A stretch of DNA of 64,000 bases from Nitratireductor pacificus pht-3B (GCF_000300335.1 NZ_AMRM01000013.1:62001-126000), one strand, 5' to 3'; numbered from the stretch's first letter, positions 38,922 through 48,813 are shown. Notes: generated by a model not told the origin, from the sequence alone. Translations and numbers: made by a program.

Positions 38922-39674
38922 TCAGTGCTGCAGGATCTTGTCGAGGAAGTCCCTCGCCCTCTCCGAGCGCTCGTCCCGGCGCTCGAAGAAATCGTCCTTC
39001 GGGCAATCTTCCACGATGCGGCCGCGGTCCATGAAGATCACGCGGTTGCTGACCTTGCGGGCAAAGCCCATCTCGTGGGTCACGACGATCATCGTCATGC
39101 CTTCCCGCGCCAGCTGCATCATCACTTCCAGAACCTCGCCGACCATTTCCGGATCGAGGGCGGATGTCGGTTCGTCGAACAGCATCACCATCGGGTCCAT
39201 GGCGAGCGAACGGGCGACGGCGACGCGCTGCTGCTGCCCGCCCGACAAGTTGCCGGGAAACTTCTCGCTGAAGGCCTCCATGTCGACGCGGCGCAACAAG
39301 AGCATGGCGCGCTCGCGGGCCTCGGCCAGCGGGCGCTTCAGCACCTTGGTCTGCGCCAGCACCAGATTGTCGAGAACATTCAGATGGGGAAACAGCTCGA
39401 AGTGCTGGAACACCATGCCGACGCGGCTGCGCAGCGCCGTAAGGCGCGTCTTCCGGTCGGTGACGACCGTGTCGGCGACGCGGATTTCACCCTGCTGAAC
39501 CGGCTCCAGCCCGTTCACCGTCTTCATCAGGGTGGATTTCCCCGAGCCCGACGGTCCGCAGACGACGACGACCTCACCCTTGGAAACCACGGCGCTGCAA
39601 TCGTCGAGCACCTTGAAGTCCCCGTACCACTTCGAAACGTTCTTGATCTCGATCATATCGTCACCATTCTTCAT
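38922..39674 (-). CDS. Polar amino-acid ABC transporter ATP-binding protein (GltL-like)
   Basis: A 250-residue ATPase: Walker [10 protein letters not shown] (40-48), [13 protein letters not shown]-loop segment, [22 protein letters not shown] and VVTHEMGFA. The [10 protein letters not shown] variant is typical of the glutamate/aspartate (GltL) branch. The ATG at 39674 overlaps the permease stop by 4 bp; an ATG six codons further in (39656) is an alternative. It is the last gene of the GltIJKL-like operon. Confidence 0.92.
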   Translation of the reverse strand: MKNGDDMIEIKNVSKWYGDFKVLDDCSAVVSKGEVVVVCGPSGSGKSTLMKTVNGLEPVQQGEIRVADTVVTDRKTRLTALRSRVGMVFQHFELFPHLNVLDNLVLAQTKVLKRPLAEARERAMLLLRRVDMEAFSEKFPGNLSGGQQQRVAVARSLAMDPMVMLFDEPTSALDPEMVGEVLEVMMQLAREGMTMIVVTHEMGFARKVSNRVIFMDRGRIVEDCPKDDFFERRDERSERARDFLDKILQH

Positions 39675-40360
39675 GCTTTGCCGGGATTCAGGCGTTTCTG
39701 AAGCCACCCGGCCAGCCAGGTTCCCGCCGAGCAAACGACGAAGTAGACAACCGCCACGAAAATGAAGACCTCGACGACCCGTCCGTCGCGCTGGCCGATG
39801 CGGACGGCGGCGCCGAGAAAGTCGTTCATGCTGATCACATAGACAAGCGAGGTGTCCTTCAGGAGCGCTATGGTCTGGTTGAGCAGCGAGGGCGTCATGT
39901 TGCGGAAGGCCTGCGGCAGGATCACATTGGTCAACGCCTGCCAACGGGTCAGCCCGAGCGACAGGCAAGCCTGCATCTGCCCGCTGCGCACGCTGCCGAT
40001 GCCGGCCCGCACGATCTCGCAGAAATAGGCGGCCTCCGCCAGGACGAGGGCGGCGAGCGCCGCGTAGATCGGGCCGACCGTCAAATTGGGGTCCCCCGTC
40101 AGCACCCGCATCACGCCGGGCATCATGATGTAGAACCAGAAGATCGTCAGGATCAGCGGGATCGACCGGAAGAGATTGACATAGCCCGTGGTGAGCGCCG
40201 CCAGCGGACGCGGACCGAACATGCGGCAGATGGCCAGGACGGTTCCCAGCGCGATGCCCAGAACCACGCCGACGACCAGCAGGAGAAGGGTGGTCTGCAG
40301 GCCCTGCATCAGATAGGGCCAGGCCCGCAGGATCGTCCCCCATTCGAAGGCGTAATTCAT
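39671..40360 (-). CDS. Polar amino-acid ABC transporter permease (GltK-like)
   Basis: A 229-residue permease with about five membrane segments and the EAA-type loop ([23 protein letters not shown]). It overlaps the first permease and the ATPase by 4 bp each. Two different permeases imply a heterodimeric channel as in GltJK. The long frame-overlapping reading frames over this region are not coding. Confidence 0.93.
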   Translation of the reverse strand: MNYAFEWGTILRAWPYLMQGLQTTLLLLVVGVVLGIALGTVLAICRMFGPRPLAALTTGYVNLFRSIPLILTIFWFYIMMPGVMRVLTGDPNLTVGPIYAALAALVLAEAAYFCEIVRAGIGSVRSGQMQACLSLGLTRWQALTNVILPQAFRNMTPSLLNQTIALLKDTSLVYVISMNDFLGAAVRIGQRDGRVVEVFIFVAVVYFVVCSAGTWLAGWLQKRLNPGKA

Positions 40361-41097
40361 GACGCTGCTCCGAGGCTTCCGGCGATCCGTGTGCAGCGCT
40401 CGACGGCACGCATCAGCAGGATCACGGTGTAGGTGATCATCATGTAGATCAGAGTTGCCGCGGCGAAGAACTCGAAGGGCTGGGCGCTGAACTCGCTGAG
40501 CTGGTAGGTGGCTCCCGCGAGCTCGAGCAGGCCGATGGTGAGCGCCACGGAAGAGTTTTTGAACACGTTGAGAAAGTCGGACGTCATCGGCGGAATGACG
40601 ATGCGCATCGCCTGCGGCAGGATCACGTAGCGGTAGGACTGGGCCGTGGTCAGCCCGAGCGACCGGCCCGCCTGCTTTTGCCCCGCAGAGACGGACTCGA
40701 TGCCCGAGCGGATATGCTCCGAGGCCTTTGCCGCCGTGTAGAGGGTCAGTCCGACCACCACGGTGAAATACTGATTCAGCAGCGGGTCCATCCGCTTGAT
40801 CGCAGTGCCCCAGGCGGTGGGCAGAAGTTCGGGCACCACGAAGTACCAGAGGAAGAGCTGCACCAGCAGCGGGATATTGCGAAAGATATTGACGTAGGTC
40901 GCCGCCAGAAAGCGCAGGACGACGAAGTCGAGCGTGCGGGCGATCCCGACGGCCGCTGCGATCGCGACCGCGAGGACCCATGACAGCGACGAGATCGCCA
41001 GTGTCCACAGCAGGCCGCGCAGCAGCAGGTAGCCGTAGGCGCCCTCGCCCGTTATTGAGGGCTGGAGGAAGATCAGCCAATCCCAGGAATAATTCAT
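40357..41097 (-). CDS. Polar amino-acid ABC transporter permease (GltJ-like)
   Basis: A 246-residue permease beginning [13 protein letters not shown], the typical opening of GltJ proteins, which is why the second ATG (41097) is preferred to one at 41109. Several membrane segments and the loop [23 protein letters not shown] are visible. It follows the binding-protein gene by 108 bp. Confidence 0.92.
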   Translation of the reverse strand: MNYSWDWLIFLQPSITGEGAYGYLLLRGLLWTLAISSLSWVLAVAIAAAVGIARTLDFVVLRFLAATYVNIFRNIPLLVQLFLWYFVVPELLPTAWGTAIKRMDPLLNQYFTVVVGLTLYTAAKASEHIRSGIESVSAGQKQAGRSLGLTTAQSYRYVILPQAMRIVIPPMTSDFLNVFKNSSVALTIGLLELAGATYQLSEFSAQPFEFFAAATLIYMMITYTVILLMRAVERCTRIAGSLGAAS

Positions 41098-41205
41098 CAA
41101 ACCGCCCATCAGGGATTGCGGCCACCCGTCTGCAAGCCGTTTGCCGGGTGAAGCCGCCTTCGGGTTGCGCGACGGACGGCCGCTGGCCGCCCGCCGGGCA
41201 TCGGA

Positions 41206-42105
41206 TCAGTCGTATGCGGCGTCGGTCGGCTGCTTGTAGAGCGCCTTCATCTCGTCCGAGAGCGGAACACCGAGCGTGATGCCGCCCTTAACGGCGATGG
41301 GCTGCTGGAAGTACTTCTTCTGAAGCTCCTCCATCTCGCCGCTCAGCATCATTCCGGCGATGGTCTCATCGACGATCTCCTTGAAGCCGGCATCATCCTT
41401 GCGCAGCATGCAGCCATAGGCTTCCTTGCGCAGGAAATCGCCCGTCACTTCCCAGCGCTGCGGCTCCTTGGAGCGGGCCACCAGGCCAAAGAGGCCGGTA
41501 TCGTCCATCATCGCTGCGTCGGCGCGGCCGGTTTCGACCATCATGAAGCCCTGCGAGGCCTCCTTCGCCAGAAGAATGTTGGCGCCCCAATCCTTCTCGC
41601 TGTTCATGGTGCGCAGCAGTTTCTCCGCCGTCGTTCCGGCGTTGACGACCACGGACTTGTCCTTCAGGTCCGTCCAGTTCCGGATCGTCGATCCCTTGTC
41701 GACTAGAAGACGCGGGCCAACGATGTAGAACGTGTTGCCGTAAGACACCTGCTTCTGTCGCTCGGTGTTGTTGGTGGTCGACGAACATTCGAGATCGAGC
41801 GTCTGGTTGGCGACGAGCTGGATACGGGTCGCCGGCGAAACCATCAGCCGTTTGACGGCCAGGTCGGGCAGGCCAAGCTTCTCCTTCACCGCATCGACGA
41901 TGCGCAACGTGATCTGCCAAGAATAACCGTCCTGCTCGTTGTTGTCGTCCAGATAGTTGAAGGGCAGCGACCCTTCGCGGATGCCGACGGTGATCTCGTT
42001 CTTGGCGCGGATCTTCTCCAGCGTCGGCGATTCCTCGGCATGCGCCGTGCCTGCAAAACCGCCGAGCGCGGCGGCAAGAAGCAACTTCGTGATGATGCGA
42101 TACAT
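41206..42105 (-). CDS. Polar amino-acid ABC transporter substrate-binding protein (GltI-like)
   Basis: A 299-residue periplasmic binding protein with a Sec signal peptide (MYRIITKL start, cleavage AHA-EE near residue 23) and the GIREGSLPFNYLDDN ligand-site opening of the glutamate/aspartate-binding group. AGGGGAAT precedes the ATG. It lies 17 bp behind the cystathionine-lyase-like gene, so the two are probably co-transcribed; the transported amino acid could be sulfur-containing instead of glutamate. Confidence 0.92.
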   Translation of the reverse strand: MYRIITKLLLAAALGGFAGTAHAEESPTLEKIRAKNEITVGIREGSLPFNYLDDNNEQDGYSWQITLRIVDAVKEKLGLPDLAVKRLMVSPATRIQLVANQTLDLECSSTTNNTERQKQVSYGNTFYIVGPRLLVDKGSTIRNWTDLKDKSVVVNAGTTAEKLLRTMNSEKDWGANILLAKEASQGFMMVETGRADAAMMDDTGLFGLVARSKEPQRWEVTGDFLRKEAYGCMLRKDDAGFKEIVDETIAGMMLSGEMEELQKKYFQQPIAVKGGITLGVPLSDEMKALYKQPTDAAYD

Positions 42106-42122
42106 GGTATTCCCCTTTCTTC

Positions 42123-43244
42123 TTATCTCTTCAGCGTCAGTCTCTCGAAGCCTCGTTCCAGATCCTCCTTCAGCAGCTCGAACGGTTCGAGGCCCACATG
42201 GAGGCGGACGAGATAGCGGCCGCGCTCCCATTGGTCGATTTCACGGCTGGCTGCCGGTTCCGTGATCGAAACCAGGCTGTGCGGGCTGCCCCAGCTCGCA
42301 CCGATCCTGAAGTGCTCGAGACCATCGATCATGGCCCGCAACGGCTCGATGCCGGTCTCATGCAGCAGGACCGAGAGAAGCCCGTTGCCGTTCCGGAAGA
42401 AGCGCGTGTAGCGCTCGTGATACCGGTCGGTGTCGAGCGGCGGGCTCAGCACGCGGGATACCGCCGGATGGACGCTCAGCCACCGGGCGAGTTCCAGCGC
42501 GCGGTCGGCGTGCTCGCGCACACGGACCTGCATGCTCGAAAGCCCGCGCATGACGAGATAGGCCTCGTCCGAAGAAACGCCGGTCCCCAGATTGGCCAGG
42601 AACGTCTTCAGGGTCCGGAACAGGGCCTCGTCGGCCACCGTGATCGACCCCATGCACAGATCGCCTGCGCCGGAGGCGTATTTGGAAAGCGCGGTGCAGC
42701 ATATGTCGACGCCATGCGCGAACATGCTGGAGGCACCAAATCCCCAGCTGTTGTCGATCAGCACCAGGGCGCCGACCGCATGCGCCTCGGCGGCGATCGC
42801 CCCGATCTCCTGCATCTCCATCGTGTAGTAGCCCGGCGATTCAAGGACCACGGCGCGCGTTCCGGGGCGCAGCCTCTCCTTGATCGAGGCGGCATCGGAG
42901 GGAAAGAACTCGACCTCGACCCCAAGCTTCCGCAGCGTTTCCTTGGCGAAGCTGCGCGTCGGCCCGTAGGCGCAGTCGGCGATCAGAACATGATCGCCGG
43001 TGACGCACAGGGCCAGCAGCGGATGCGTCACCGCGGCGAGGCCGGACGGCACGGCGATCGAGCGGACGCCACCCTCGATCTCCGCCACCTGATCCTCAAG
43101 CGTGCGGATTGTCGGCGTCCCATACAGACCATAGGAAAACCCATCGAAAAGTAGGCCCTGTCTGTTAATAAACGTCTCCGTATCAGGAAACAAAACCGTC
43201 GATGCACGATGTAAAGGCGCGTTCAACTGTCGAAATTCAACCAA
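42123..43244 (-). CDS. Cystathionine beta-lyase-like PLP enzyme (Cys/Met metabolism family)
   Basis: A 373-residue fold-type I PLP enzyme of the MetC/MetB family: the YGLYGTPT segment (38-45), D164 in LVLIDNSWGFG and the lysine K188 in ALSKYASGAGD. Family members cleave C-S bonds (cystathionine, cysteine or S-conjugates) giving pyruvate, ammonia and a thiol. The start is TTG at 43244 with GGAGGC six bases upstream. It leads an amino-acid ABC operon and lies behind a LysR gene on the same strand; a role in using an imported sulfur amino acid or S-conjugate is likely, and true methionine biosynthesis is less so. Confidence 0.87.
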   Translation of the reverse strand: MVEFRQLNAPLHRASTVLFPDTETFINRQGLLFDGFSYGLYGTPTIRTLEDQVAEIEGGVRSIAVPSGLAAVTHPLLALCVTGDHVLIADCAYGPTRSFAKETLRKLGVEVEFFPSDAASIKERLRPGTRAVVLESPGYYTMEMQEIGAIAAEAHAVGALVLIDNSWGFGASSMFAHGVDICCTALSKYASGAGDLCMGSITVADEALFRTLKTFLANLGTGVSSDEAYLVMRGLSSMQVRVREHADRALELARWLSVHPAVSRVLSPPLDTDRYHERYTRFFRNGNGLLSVLLHETGIEPLRAMIDGLEHFRIGASWGSPHSLVSITEPAASREIDQWERGRYLVRLHVGLEPFELLKEDLERGFERLTLKR

Positions 43245-43423
43245 TATATTGCCTCCGATACATCATAATATATACTGACATAAGCTTTGAATAGACCGGT
43301 TATTACGATATAATCTTCAATTTCCCGCATGTATGAGGCTACTCCGCCGAAACCGACCAGAGCAATACATTTGAAGTAATGACTTTATAATTTCAGCTTA
43401 TACCTCTGAGGCCGCGCCAGCGA
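43245..43423 (-). promoter_or_regulatory. AT-rich promoter region of the lyase/amino-acid ABC operon
   Basis: This 179-bp gap is conspicuously AT-rich (for example CATCATAATATATACTGACATAAG at 43262-43285) compared with the surrounding genes and must carry the promoter of the leftward operon, as LysR ends just before it. I see no single convincing operator. Confidence 0.4.
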
Positions 43424-44299
43424 TCAGCGGGCGGCGAGCAGACAGTCGATAAAGGCCCGCAGATGTTGCGACTTCTGGCGGTCGAATGGCATGATCAGGA
43501 GACTGCGGGATCCCACTGCCGGCTCGAAAGGACGCAGCACGATCTTCGAGCAGTCCAGCCCGCCGGCCGCATGCGCCGTCACGAAGCCGATGCCAACGCC
43601 GGCGGAAACCAGCGAGCAGATGGACGAGGCGTAAATGGTTTCGACGACGATGCGCGGAGCAACGCCCGCATCGCGAAAGGTGACGTCGATCTGCTTGCGC
43701 AGCCGGTCTTCCGGCACGTAGCTGACCAGGTCCTCGCCCTCCAGATCGCGGGGCCGGACCACCTCGAGACCGCAAAGCCGGTGTCTCGCAGGCATCGCGC
43801 AGAGCGCCCGGTGATTGATGAAGTTCTGGTAGTGAATGCCCGAGACGTCGATCTCGTCGGCGGCCAGGCCGACATCGAACTGCCCGCTTGCCACGCGGTC
43901 GCGCACGTCGCGTGACCACAGCACATGCAGGGTCACCCGGATATCGGGATGCTTGGCGCGGAACCAGCTTATCGCCCGCGGCACGACCGAGGAACTCAGC
44001 GCCGAAAGGCTGGCCATGCGGATCTCACCCGCCCCGCGGTCGCGGATCCAGGCGGCGCTGGTGCGCAGCTTGTCCATGCCCTGAAACGAAGCCTCGACGT
44101 CCCGGTAGAACAGCAGAGCCTCCGGCGTCGGCAGAAGACGGTTGCGCACGCGATCGAACAGCGGGAAGCCGATCTCCGCCTCCAGTTCGGAAAGCGAGCG
44201 GCTGACCGCCGGTTGCGTGATGTTCAGCAGCTCCGCCGCGCGCGAGGCGGTGCCCGACTTCATGACCATCGCAAAAATCTCGACCTGTCGATGATTCAT
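43424..44299 (-). CDS. LysR-family transcriptional regulator
   Basis: A 291-residue regulator with a winged HTH in residues 1-60 (ASRAAELLNITQPAVSRSLSELE) and a LysR effector-binding domain (about 90-290). The ATG at 44299 has GGGAGGCAG upstream. It lies between two amino-acid ABC operons: divergent from the glutamine-type operon, where a T-N11-A dyad stands, and upstream of the lyase/GltI-like operon. It may control both. Confidence 0.92.
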   Translation of the reverse strand: MNHRQVEIFAMVMKSGTASRAAELLNITQPAVSRSLSELEAEIGFPLFDRVRNRLLPTPEALLFYRDVEASFQGMDKLRTSAAWIRDRGAGEIRMASLSALSSSVVPRAISWFRAKHPDIRVTLHVLWSRDVRDRVASGQFDVGLAADEIDVSGIHYQNFINHRALCAMPARHRLCGLEVVRPRDLEGEDLVSYVPEDRLRKQIDVTFRDAGVAPRIVVETIYASSICSLVSAGVGIGFVTAHAAGGLDCSKIVLRPFEPAVGSRSLLIMPFDRQKSQHLRAFIDCLLAAR

Positions 44300-44485
44300 G
44301 ACGCTGCCTCCCGCGATCCCCCTCATGCCCAGCGAACCACCTTTGCGCCCGCCAGCTCGGGCCGCGCTTTCGCAGCGCCCGCACGGAACCATTTCCCTCT
44401 CTGCCGCACCGAGCGTCAAGAGGCGCGCCGCGGCAAATTCCAGGATGCAAATTTTGAATGCGACAAGATCTCAAAAGCATTGTAT

Positions 44486-44512
44486 ATTTGCTTCTATCAT
44501 CCATAAGCAAAT
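44486..44512. promoter_or_regulatory. LysR-type T-N11-A dyad operator
   Basis: ATTTGCTT (44486-44493) and AAGCAAAT (44505-44512) form a perfect 8-bp inverted repeat separated by 11 bases, exactly the T-N11-A form of LysR-family boxes. It lies in the divergent region between the LysR gene and the glutamine-type binding protein, 34 bp before the latter's start codon. The rest of the 246-bp gap is AT-rich near this site and otherwise empty. Confidence 0.7.
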
Positions 44513-44545
44513 GCCCAACGCATTCATAACAAAAGGGGAACACCG

Positions 44546-45295
44546 ATGAAACGCAGACTTGGATACCTGTTCGGCGCCGCCCTCGCGGCAGCGGCCGCCT
44601 TCTCGGTTCCGGCACGGGCCGCCGAGCTGATCGTGGCCACCGACACCGCTTTCGTGCCGTTCGAGTTCAAGGAGGGCGACAAATATGTCGGCTTCGACAT
44701 CGACCTCTGGGATGCGATCGCGCAGGATATCGGCGTGACCTACACGCTGCAGCCGATGGATTTCAACGGCATCATTCCGGCGCTCCAGACGAAGCAGGTC
44801 GATGTCGGCCTCGCCGGCATCACCATCAAGGACGAGCGCAGGAAGGTCGTCGACTTCTCCGACGGCTATTACGACAGCGGCTTCCTGTTAATGGTGCCGA
44901 CGGACAGTGCGATTCGTGGGCCGGAGGACCTGAAGGGCAAGACCGTCGCGGTCAAGACGGGCACCTCCGCCACCGACTACGCCAAGGAGCATTTTACGGA
45001 ATCGGAGCTGCGCCTCTTCCCGAACAGCGACAACGCCTATCTGGAAGTCGCCACCGGCAGGGCGGACGCTGCGATGCACGACACGCCGAACGTGCTCTAC
45101 TACATCAAGACCAACGGCCAGGGTAAAGTGAAGTCGGTCGGCGCGCAGATGATGGCGCACCAGTACGGCATGGCGTTCCCGAAGGGCAGCGAACTGGTCG
45201 CCAAGGTCAACGCCTCGCTCGCCAAGCTAAAGGCCGACGGAACCTACGCCCGGATCTACCAGAAATGGTTCGGCGCTGAGCCGCCCAAGAGCTGA
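44546..45295 (+). CDS. Glutamine-type amino-acid ABC transporter substrate-binding protein
   Basis: A 249-residue periplasmic binding protein close in form to GlnH. Sec signal peptide (residues 1-25, ARA-AE), then the [27 protein letters not shown] opening and the [17 protein letters not shown]-type segment of glutamine-binding proteins. AAAGGGGAAC precedes the ATG. It is the first gene of a five-gene rightward operon. Confidence 0.93.
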   Translation: MKRRLGYLFGAALAAAAAFSVPARAAELIVATDTAFVPFEFKEGDKYVGFDIDLWDAIAQDIGVTYTLQPMDFNGIIPALQTKQVDVGLAGITIKDERRKVVDFSDGYYDSGFLLMVPTDSAIRGPEDLKGKTVAVKTGTSATDYAKEHFTESELRLFPNSDNAYLEVATGRADAAMHDTPNVLYYIKTNGQGKVKSVGAQMMAHQYGMAFPKGSELVAKVNASLAKLKADGTYARIYQKWFGAEPPKS

Positions 45296-45314
45296 TCCCC
45301 GAACGGGACAACAG

Positions 45315-45332
45315 GCGCCGGCCCGCCGGCGC
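45315..45332 (+). other. Intercistronic stem-loop after the binding-protein gene
   Basis: GCGCCGG-CCCG-CCGGCGC forms a perfect 7-bp stem with a 4-base loop in the 63-bp gap between the binding protein and permease genes, followed by TCCTTCTTC. Such hairpins usually stabilise the upstream mRNA or partly end transcription, giving an excess of binding protein. Confidence 0.55.
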
Positions 45333-45358
45333 TCCTTCTTCGCAGGGAGACCAGAACC

Positions 45359-46015
45359 ATGGAATTCGAATGGTCAGTCGTCTGGCAGGCGCTGCCGGAA
45401 CTGTTCAAGGGCGCGCAGCTTACGGTGATGATCGCGCTGGCCGGGCTGGCCGGCGGTCTGGTCATCGGCATCGTCGCCGGCCTGATGCGCGCCTATGGCA
45501 ATGCCCTCCTGAACGGCATCGCCTTCCTCTATATCGAGGTCATTCGCGGCACGCCGATCGTGGTGCAGGTGATGTTCATCTATTTCGCGCTCCCGCTGGC
45601 GGTCGACATCAGGATCAATCCGATCACCGCGGCCATCACCGCGATCATCGTCAATGCGGGCGCCTATATCGCGGAGATCGTGCGCGGGTCGTTCCTTTCC
45701 ATTCATAACGGGTTGCGGGAGGCCGGCCTCGCGCTGGGCCTGCCTTCATGGAAGGTGCTGCTCTACGTGATCGGTCCGCTGGCCTTCCGCCGCATGATCC
45801 CGGCGCTCGGCAACCAGTTCATCGTCAGTCTGAAGGACACGTCGCTGTTCATCGTCATCGGCGTCGGCGAACTGACCCGGCAGGGCCAGGAGATCATGGC
45901 GGCGAATTTCCGGGCGGTCGAGATCTGGTCCGCCGTCGCCGTGTTCTACCTGATCATGACGGGAACGCTGACCCTCGTCCTGCGCCTCACGGAGAAGAGG
46001 ATGAAAATCCTATGA
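45359..46015 (+). CDS. Glutamine-type amino-acid ABC transporter permease
   Basis: A 218-residue GlnP-like permease: [26 protein letters not shown] opening, [11 protein letters not shown], and the [28 protein letters not shown] loop. GCAGGGAGA precedes the ATG. It overlaps the ATPase gene by 4 bp. One permease only, so a homodimer is expected. Confidence 0.94.
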   Translation: MEFEWSVVWQALPELFKGAQLTVMIALAGLAGGLVIGIVAGLMRAYGNALLNGIAFLYIEVIRGTPIVVQVMFIYFALPLAVDIRINPITAAITAIIVNAGAYIAEIVRGSFLSIHNGLREAGLALGLPSWKVLLYVIGPLAFRRMIPALGNQFIVSLKDTSLFIVIGVGELTRQGQEIMAANFRAVEIWSAVAVFYLIMTGTLTLVLRLTEKRMKIL

Positions 46016-46740
46016 GCCTCGTCGAATTCAAGAACGTTACAAAGAGCTTCGGCGCCATTTCCGTCCTGAAGGATGTCGATCTCACCATCGAGGAAGGCGA
46101 GGTCGTCGTGCTGATCGGCCCTTCCGGATCGGGCAAGTCCACGCTGCTGCGCTGCATCAACGCGCTGGAGGCGATCAATGGCGGCGACCTGGAGGTCGAC
46201 GGGATCAGCGTCCGGGCCAGCCGGTCCGAGATCAGGCTGATCCGCCAGGAAGCCGGCATGGTGTTCCAGCAGTTCAACCTGTTCCCGCAGATGACGGCGC
46301 TCGAGAATGTCGCCTTCGGCCCCCGCCGGGTGCGCAATCTTACCAAGGCCGAGGCGCTCGAGCAGGCGCGCGCCCTGCTCGCCAAGGTCGGCCTCGCTGA
46401 TCGCGGACATCACTATCCCTCGGAACTTTCGGGGGGACAGCAGCAGCGGGTCGCGATTGCCCGCGCCCTCGCCGTCAAGCCGAAGCTGATGCTGTTCGAC
46501 GAGCCGACCTCGGCGCTCGACCCGGAACTGCGGCACGAAGTGCTGCGGGTCATGCAGTCGCTCGCCGAGGAGGGCATGACGATGATCGTGGTGACGCACG
46601 AGATCGGTTTCGCCCGAAAGGTCGGAACGCGCCTCATCTTCATGGAGAACGGCAAGATCGCCGTCGACGGAGATCCCGCCGCCCTTCTCGACAATGCCGA
46701 CAACCCACGCCTGAAAGAATTCCTCCAGCATGTCCACTGA
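46012..46740 (+). CDS. Glutamine-type amino-acid ABC transporter ATP-binding protein
   Basis: A 242-residue GlnQ-like ATPase: Walker [49 protein letters not shown] and [12 protein letters not shown]. The ATG at 46012 overlaps the permease stop. The next gene begins 11 bp before this one ends, so the acyltransferase-like protein is translationally linked to the transporter. Confidence 0.94.
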   Translation: MSLVEFKNVTKSFGAISVLKDVDLTIEEGEVVVLIGPSGSGKSTLLRCINALEAINGGDLEVDGISVRASRSEIRLIRQEAGMVFQQFNLFPQMTALENVAFGPRRVRNLTKAEALEQARALLAKVGLADRGHHYPSELSGGQQQRVAIARALAVKPKLMLFDEPTSALDPELRHEVLRVMQSLAEEGMTMIVVTHEIGFARKVGTRLIFMENGKIAVDGDPAALLDNADNPRLKEFLQHVH

Positions 46741-47788
46741 CGCAGAGCATCGGCTGACCAACCTCACCCTGACGGGAAGCCACTACGATATCGGCCTGCA
46801 ACTCGGCCGCCAGGGTGCGGCGGCGGTGCACGGCCATCTCGTCAGGACCCATGCGTGGGCGACCGTCATGGCGCTGTGGGATGACGAGCGTATGCAGGCG
46901 ATGCGGTGCCTCGTGGAAGAGTGCTATCCACGCTACCTGCAGGAGCTTTGCGGCCTGGCAGATGGCCTCGCCCTGCCCTTCGACGACGTGTTCGCCTGGA
47001 ACTGCCGCGGCGACGTCCGGGCGATGGCGCCGGATGGCTGCACCACTGTCCAACTGCCCGGTCCGGCTCCGGTCGTCGCCCACAACGAGGACGGCGATCC
47101 GGGCCTGCGCGCCGGCTGCGCTCTGGCGCGCATCGCTCCCGACGGCGACCGGGCCTTCACCACCTTCGTCTATCCCGGCTCAATCCCCGGCCACACCTTC
47201 GCAATCAACGACGCCGGCCTCGTGCTCACCGTCAACAACATCCGCTCGCGGCACGGCGGCGACGGCCTGCCGCGCATGGTGCTCGGCCGCGCAGTCGCGG
47301 GCTGCGAAAGCGCCGATGCGGCGGTGGCGCTGCTGCGCCAGGCGCCGCGCGCCGGAGCGTTTCACTTCACGCTGGCCGAGGCGCGCCGGACGCGGCTGGT
47401 CAGCGTCGAGTTCACCCACACACGCTGCTCGGTCGAGGAGATCGACCGGCCGTCCGTGCATGCGAACCATCTCGTGCACGCCGCGATGCAGTCGGAACCG
47501 CAGGTCGTCACCGCCTCGTCCGCCGCCCGGCAAAACAGGGGCCAGGAGATGCTCGACATCGCGGCCGGTCTGCCGGACTCCCTGCCGGATCCCCTATCGA
47601 TCCTGCACGACAAGGCGTGCCCCGCGCTTCCCATCCACCGCACCCAGCCGGACGACCCCGACAACGAGAACACACTCGCCACGGCCGTTTTCAAGATCAC
47701 GGGGGACGGCATCGACTGGTGTGTCTATGATGGCGCGGGAGCGGCGGTTCGTTCAGCAAGGACGCAGCCGGACTTCGCTTTATCGTGA
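46730..47788 (+). CDS. C45 / acyl-CoA:6-aminopenicillanate acyltransferase-like hydrolase
   Basis: A 352-residue Ntn-hydrolase-fold protein. The region upstream of a Gly103-Cys104 pair (PDGCTTV) matches the pro-segment/nucleophile arrangement of the family, which is activated by self-cleavage before the cysteine; AHNEDGDPGLR follows as in other members. These enzymes hydrolyse or form amide bonds between acyl groups and amino acids or peptides. It is embedded in the glutamine-type ABC operon (11-bp overlap), so it probably releases an amino acid such as glutamine or glutamate from an imported amide. The reaction is inferred. Confidence 0.82.
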   Translation: MSTDAEHRLTNLTLTGSHYDIGLQLGRQGAAAVHGHLVRTHAWATVMALWDDERMQAMRCLVEECYPRYLQELCGLADGLALPFDDVFAWNCRGDVRAMAPDGCTTVQLPGPAPVVAHNEDGDPGLRAGCALARIAPDGDRAFTTFVYPGSIPGHTFAINDAGLVLTVNNIRSRHGGDGLPRMVLGRAVAGCESADAAVALLRQAPRAGAFHFTLAEARRTRLVSVEFTHTRCSVEEIDRPSVHANHLVHAAMQSEPQVVTASSAARQNRGQEMLDIAAGLPDSLPDPLSILHDKACPALPIHRTQPDDPDNENTLATAVFKITGDGIDWCVYDGAGAAVRSARTQPDFALS

Positions 47789-47802
47789 CACCGAGGGCAT
47801 GA

Positions 47803-48726
47803 ATGGTTTCGACAGGGCAGACGGCCGGATTTGCAAAACCGCAGACGGTCGAGGAACTCCGCAGTCTCACCATCAGCATCAACCGCGAGAATGCGGGCGT
47901 GTCCCTCGGCAACAAGGCGCTGGACGTGCTCGCCCGGCTGGTCGACGCGCCGGAGCAGACGGCGGTCCGCACCATTTCGGAACTGGCCGTCATCCTCGCG
48001 GTCAACCCCTCGACGCTGACCCGGCTGGCGCAGCGGCTGGGCTTCTCCGGGTTCAGCGATTTCCAGAGCGTCTTCCGCGAGGCGATCTCGACCGACGACC
48101 GCTATTTCTACAGCCGGCAGGCCGGGCGCCTTCTCTCGACGAAGGAGGACAGCGGCGGGGAACTGCACATCTTCGACCGGCTCGGGGCCGAAACCAAGAG
48201 CAACATCGACGGGTTCCTGAAGCAGCTCGAACCCGGCGCGCTACAGGAAGCCGCCGCGCTGCTTGCGAACGCCCACCGGGTGCGGGTTCACGGCGTTCGC
48301 CAGTTTCACGCCTTCGCCAGCTTCCTGACCTACGGCCTCGGCATGCTGCGCGGCGACGTCTCCCTCCTCGACGCGCCCCGCCTCGGCGTCGCCGAAGCCC
48401 TGGCGCAGCTGGAGAAGGATGACGTCGTCGTGGTGGCGAGCTGCGCACCCTACACCCGCAGCATCGCGAAGGTCGCAGAGATGGCCGCCCGGCGCAGCCT
48501 CGCCGTGATAGCAGTCACGGATACGCGCGCCTCTCCCCTCGTGGGACCCGCCCGACATGCCTTCTTCGTGCCGCATGCCAGCAGCTTCTTCAGCAACAGC
48601 ATGGGCGCCTATATCGTCTTCTGCGAAGGCCTGCTCAATCTGGTCGCCCGCGAGATGGGTGATCGCGCGTTGACGAACCTCGCCTCGCGGGAAGCGCTGA
48701 TCAGGGACATGAAGGTGGAGGGATAG
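47803..48726 (+). CDS. RpiR/MurR-family transcriptional regulator
   Basis: A 307-residue regulator: N-terminal HTH_6 domain (about 15-95, with TISELAVILAVNPSTLTRLAQRLGFSGFSDFQ) and a C-terminal SIS domain (about 140-275). Regulators of this type usually sense phosphosugars, but many in alphaproteobacteria sit in amino-acid or amide uptake operons. It follows the C45-like gene by 14 bp and is the last gene of that operon, so feedback on the operon is likely. Confidence 0.92.
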   Translation: MVSTGQTAGFAKPQTVEELRSLTISINRENAGVSLGNKALDVLARLVDAPEQTAVRTISELAVILAVNPSTLTRLAQRLGFSGFSDFQSVFREAISTDDRYFYSRQAGRLLSTKEDSGGELHIFDRLGAETKSNIDGFLKQLEPGALQEAAALLANAHRVRVHGVRQFHAFASFLTYGLGMLRGDVSLLDAPRLGVAEALAQLEKDDVVVVASCAPYTRSIAKVAEMAARRSLAVIAVTDTRASPLVGPARHAFFVPHASSFFSNSMGAYIVFCEGLLNLVAREMGDRALTNLASREALIRDMKVEG

Positions 48727-48742
48727 GCGAGGTCGACAAACT

Positions 48743-48755
48743 ACTGACCGTCAGT
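48743..48755. promoter_or_regulatory. TetR-type operator ACTGACCGTCAGT
   Basis: A perfect 6-bp inverted repeat around a single base (ACTGAC-C-GTCAGT), a typical TetR-family box. It lies in the 305-bp gap upstream of the iron-chelate operon, whose downstream end carries a TetR gene. Confidence 0.65.
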
Positions 48756-48813
48756 CATTTTTTGCGGCCGCGACGGGTCCCCGACCTCGACTCGCCCAAC
48801 GCTTCACCGAAGC

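Noticed and set aside
46740-46760. Another copy of the AGAGCATCGG repeat
   Set aside because: The match lies within the start of the C45-like coding sequence and has no partner arm, so it is chance.
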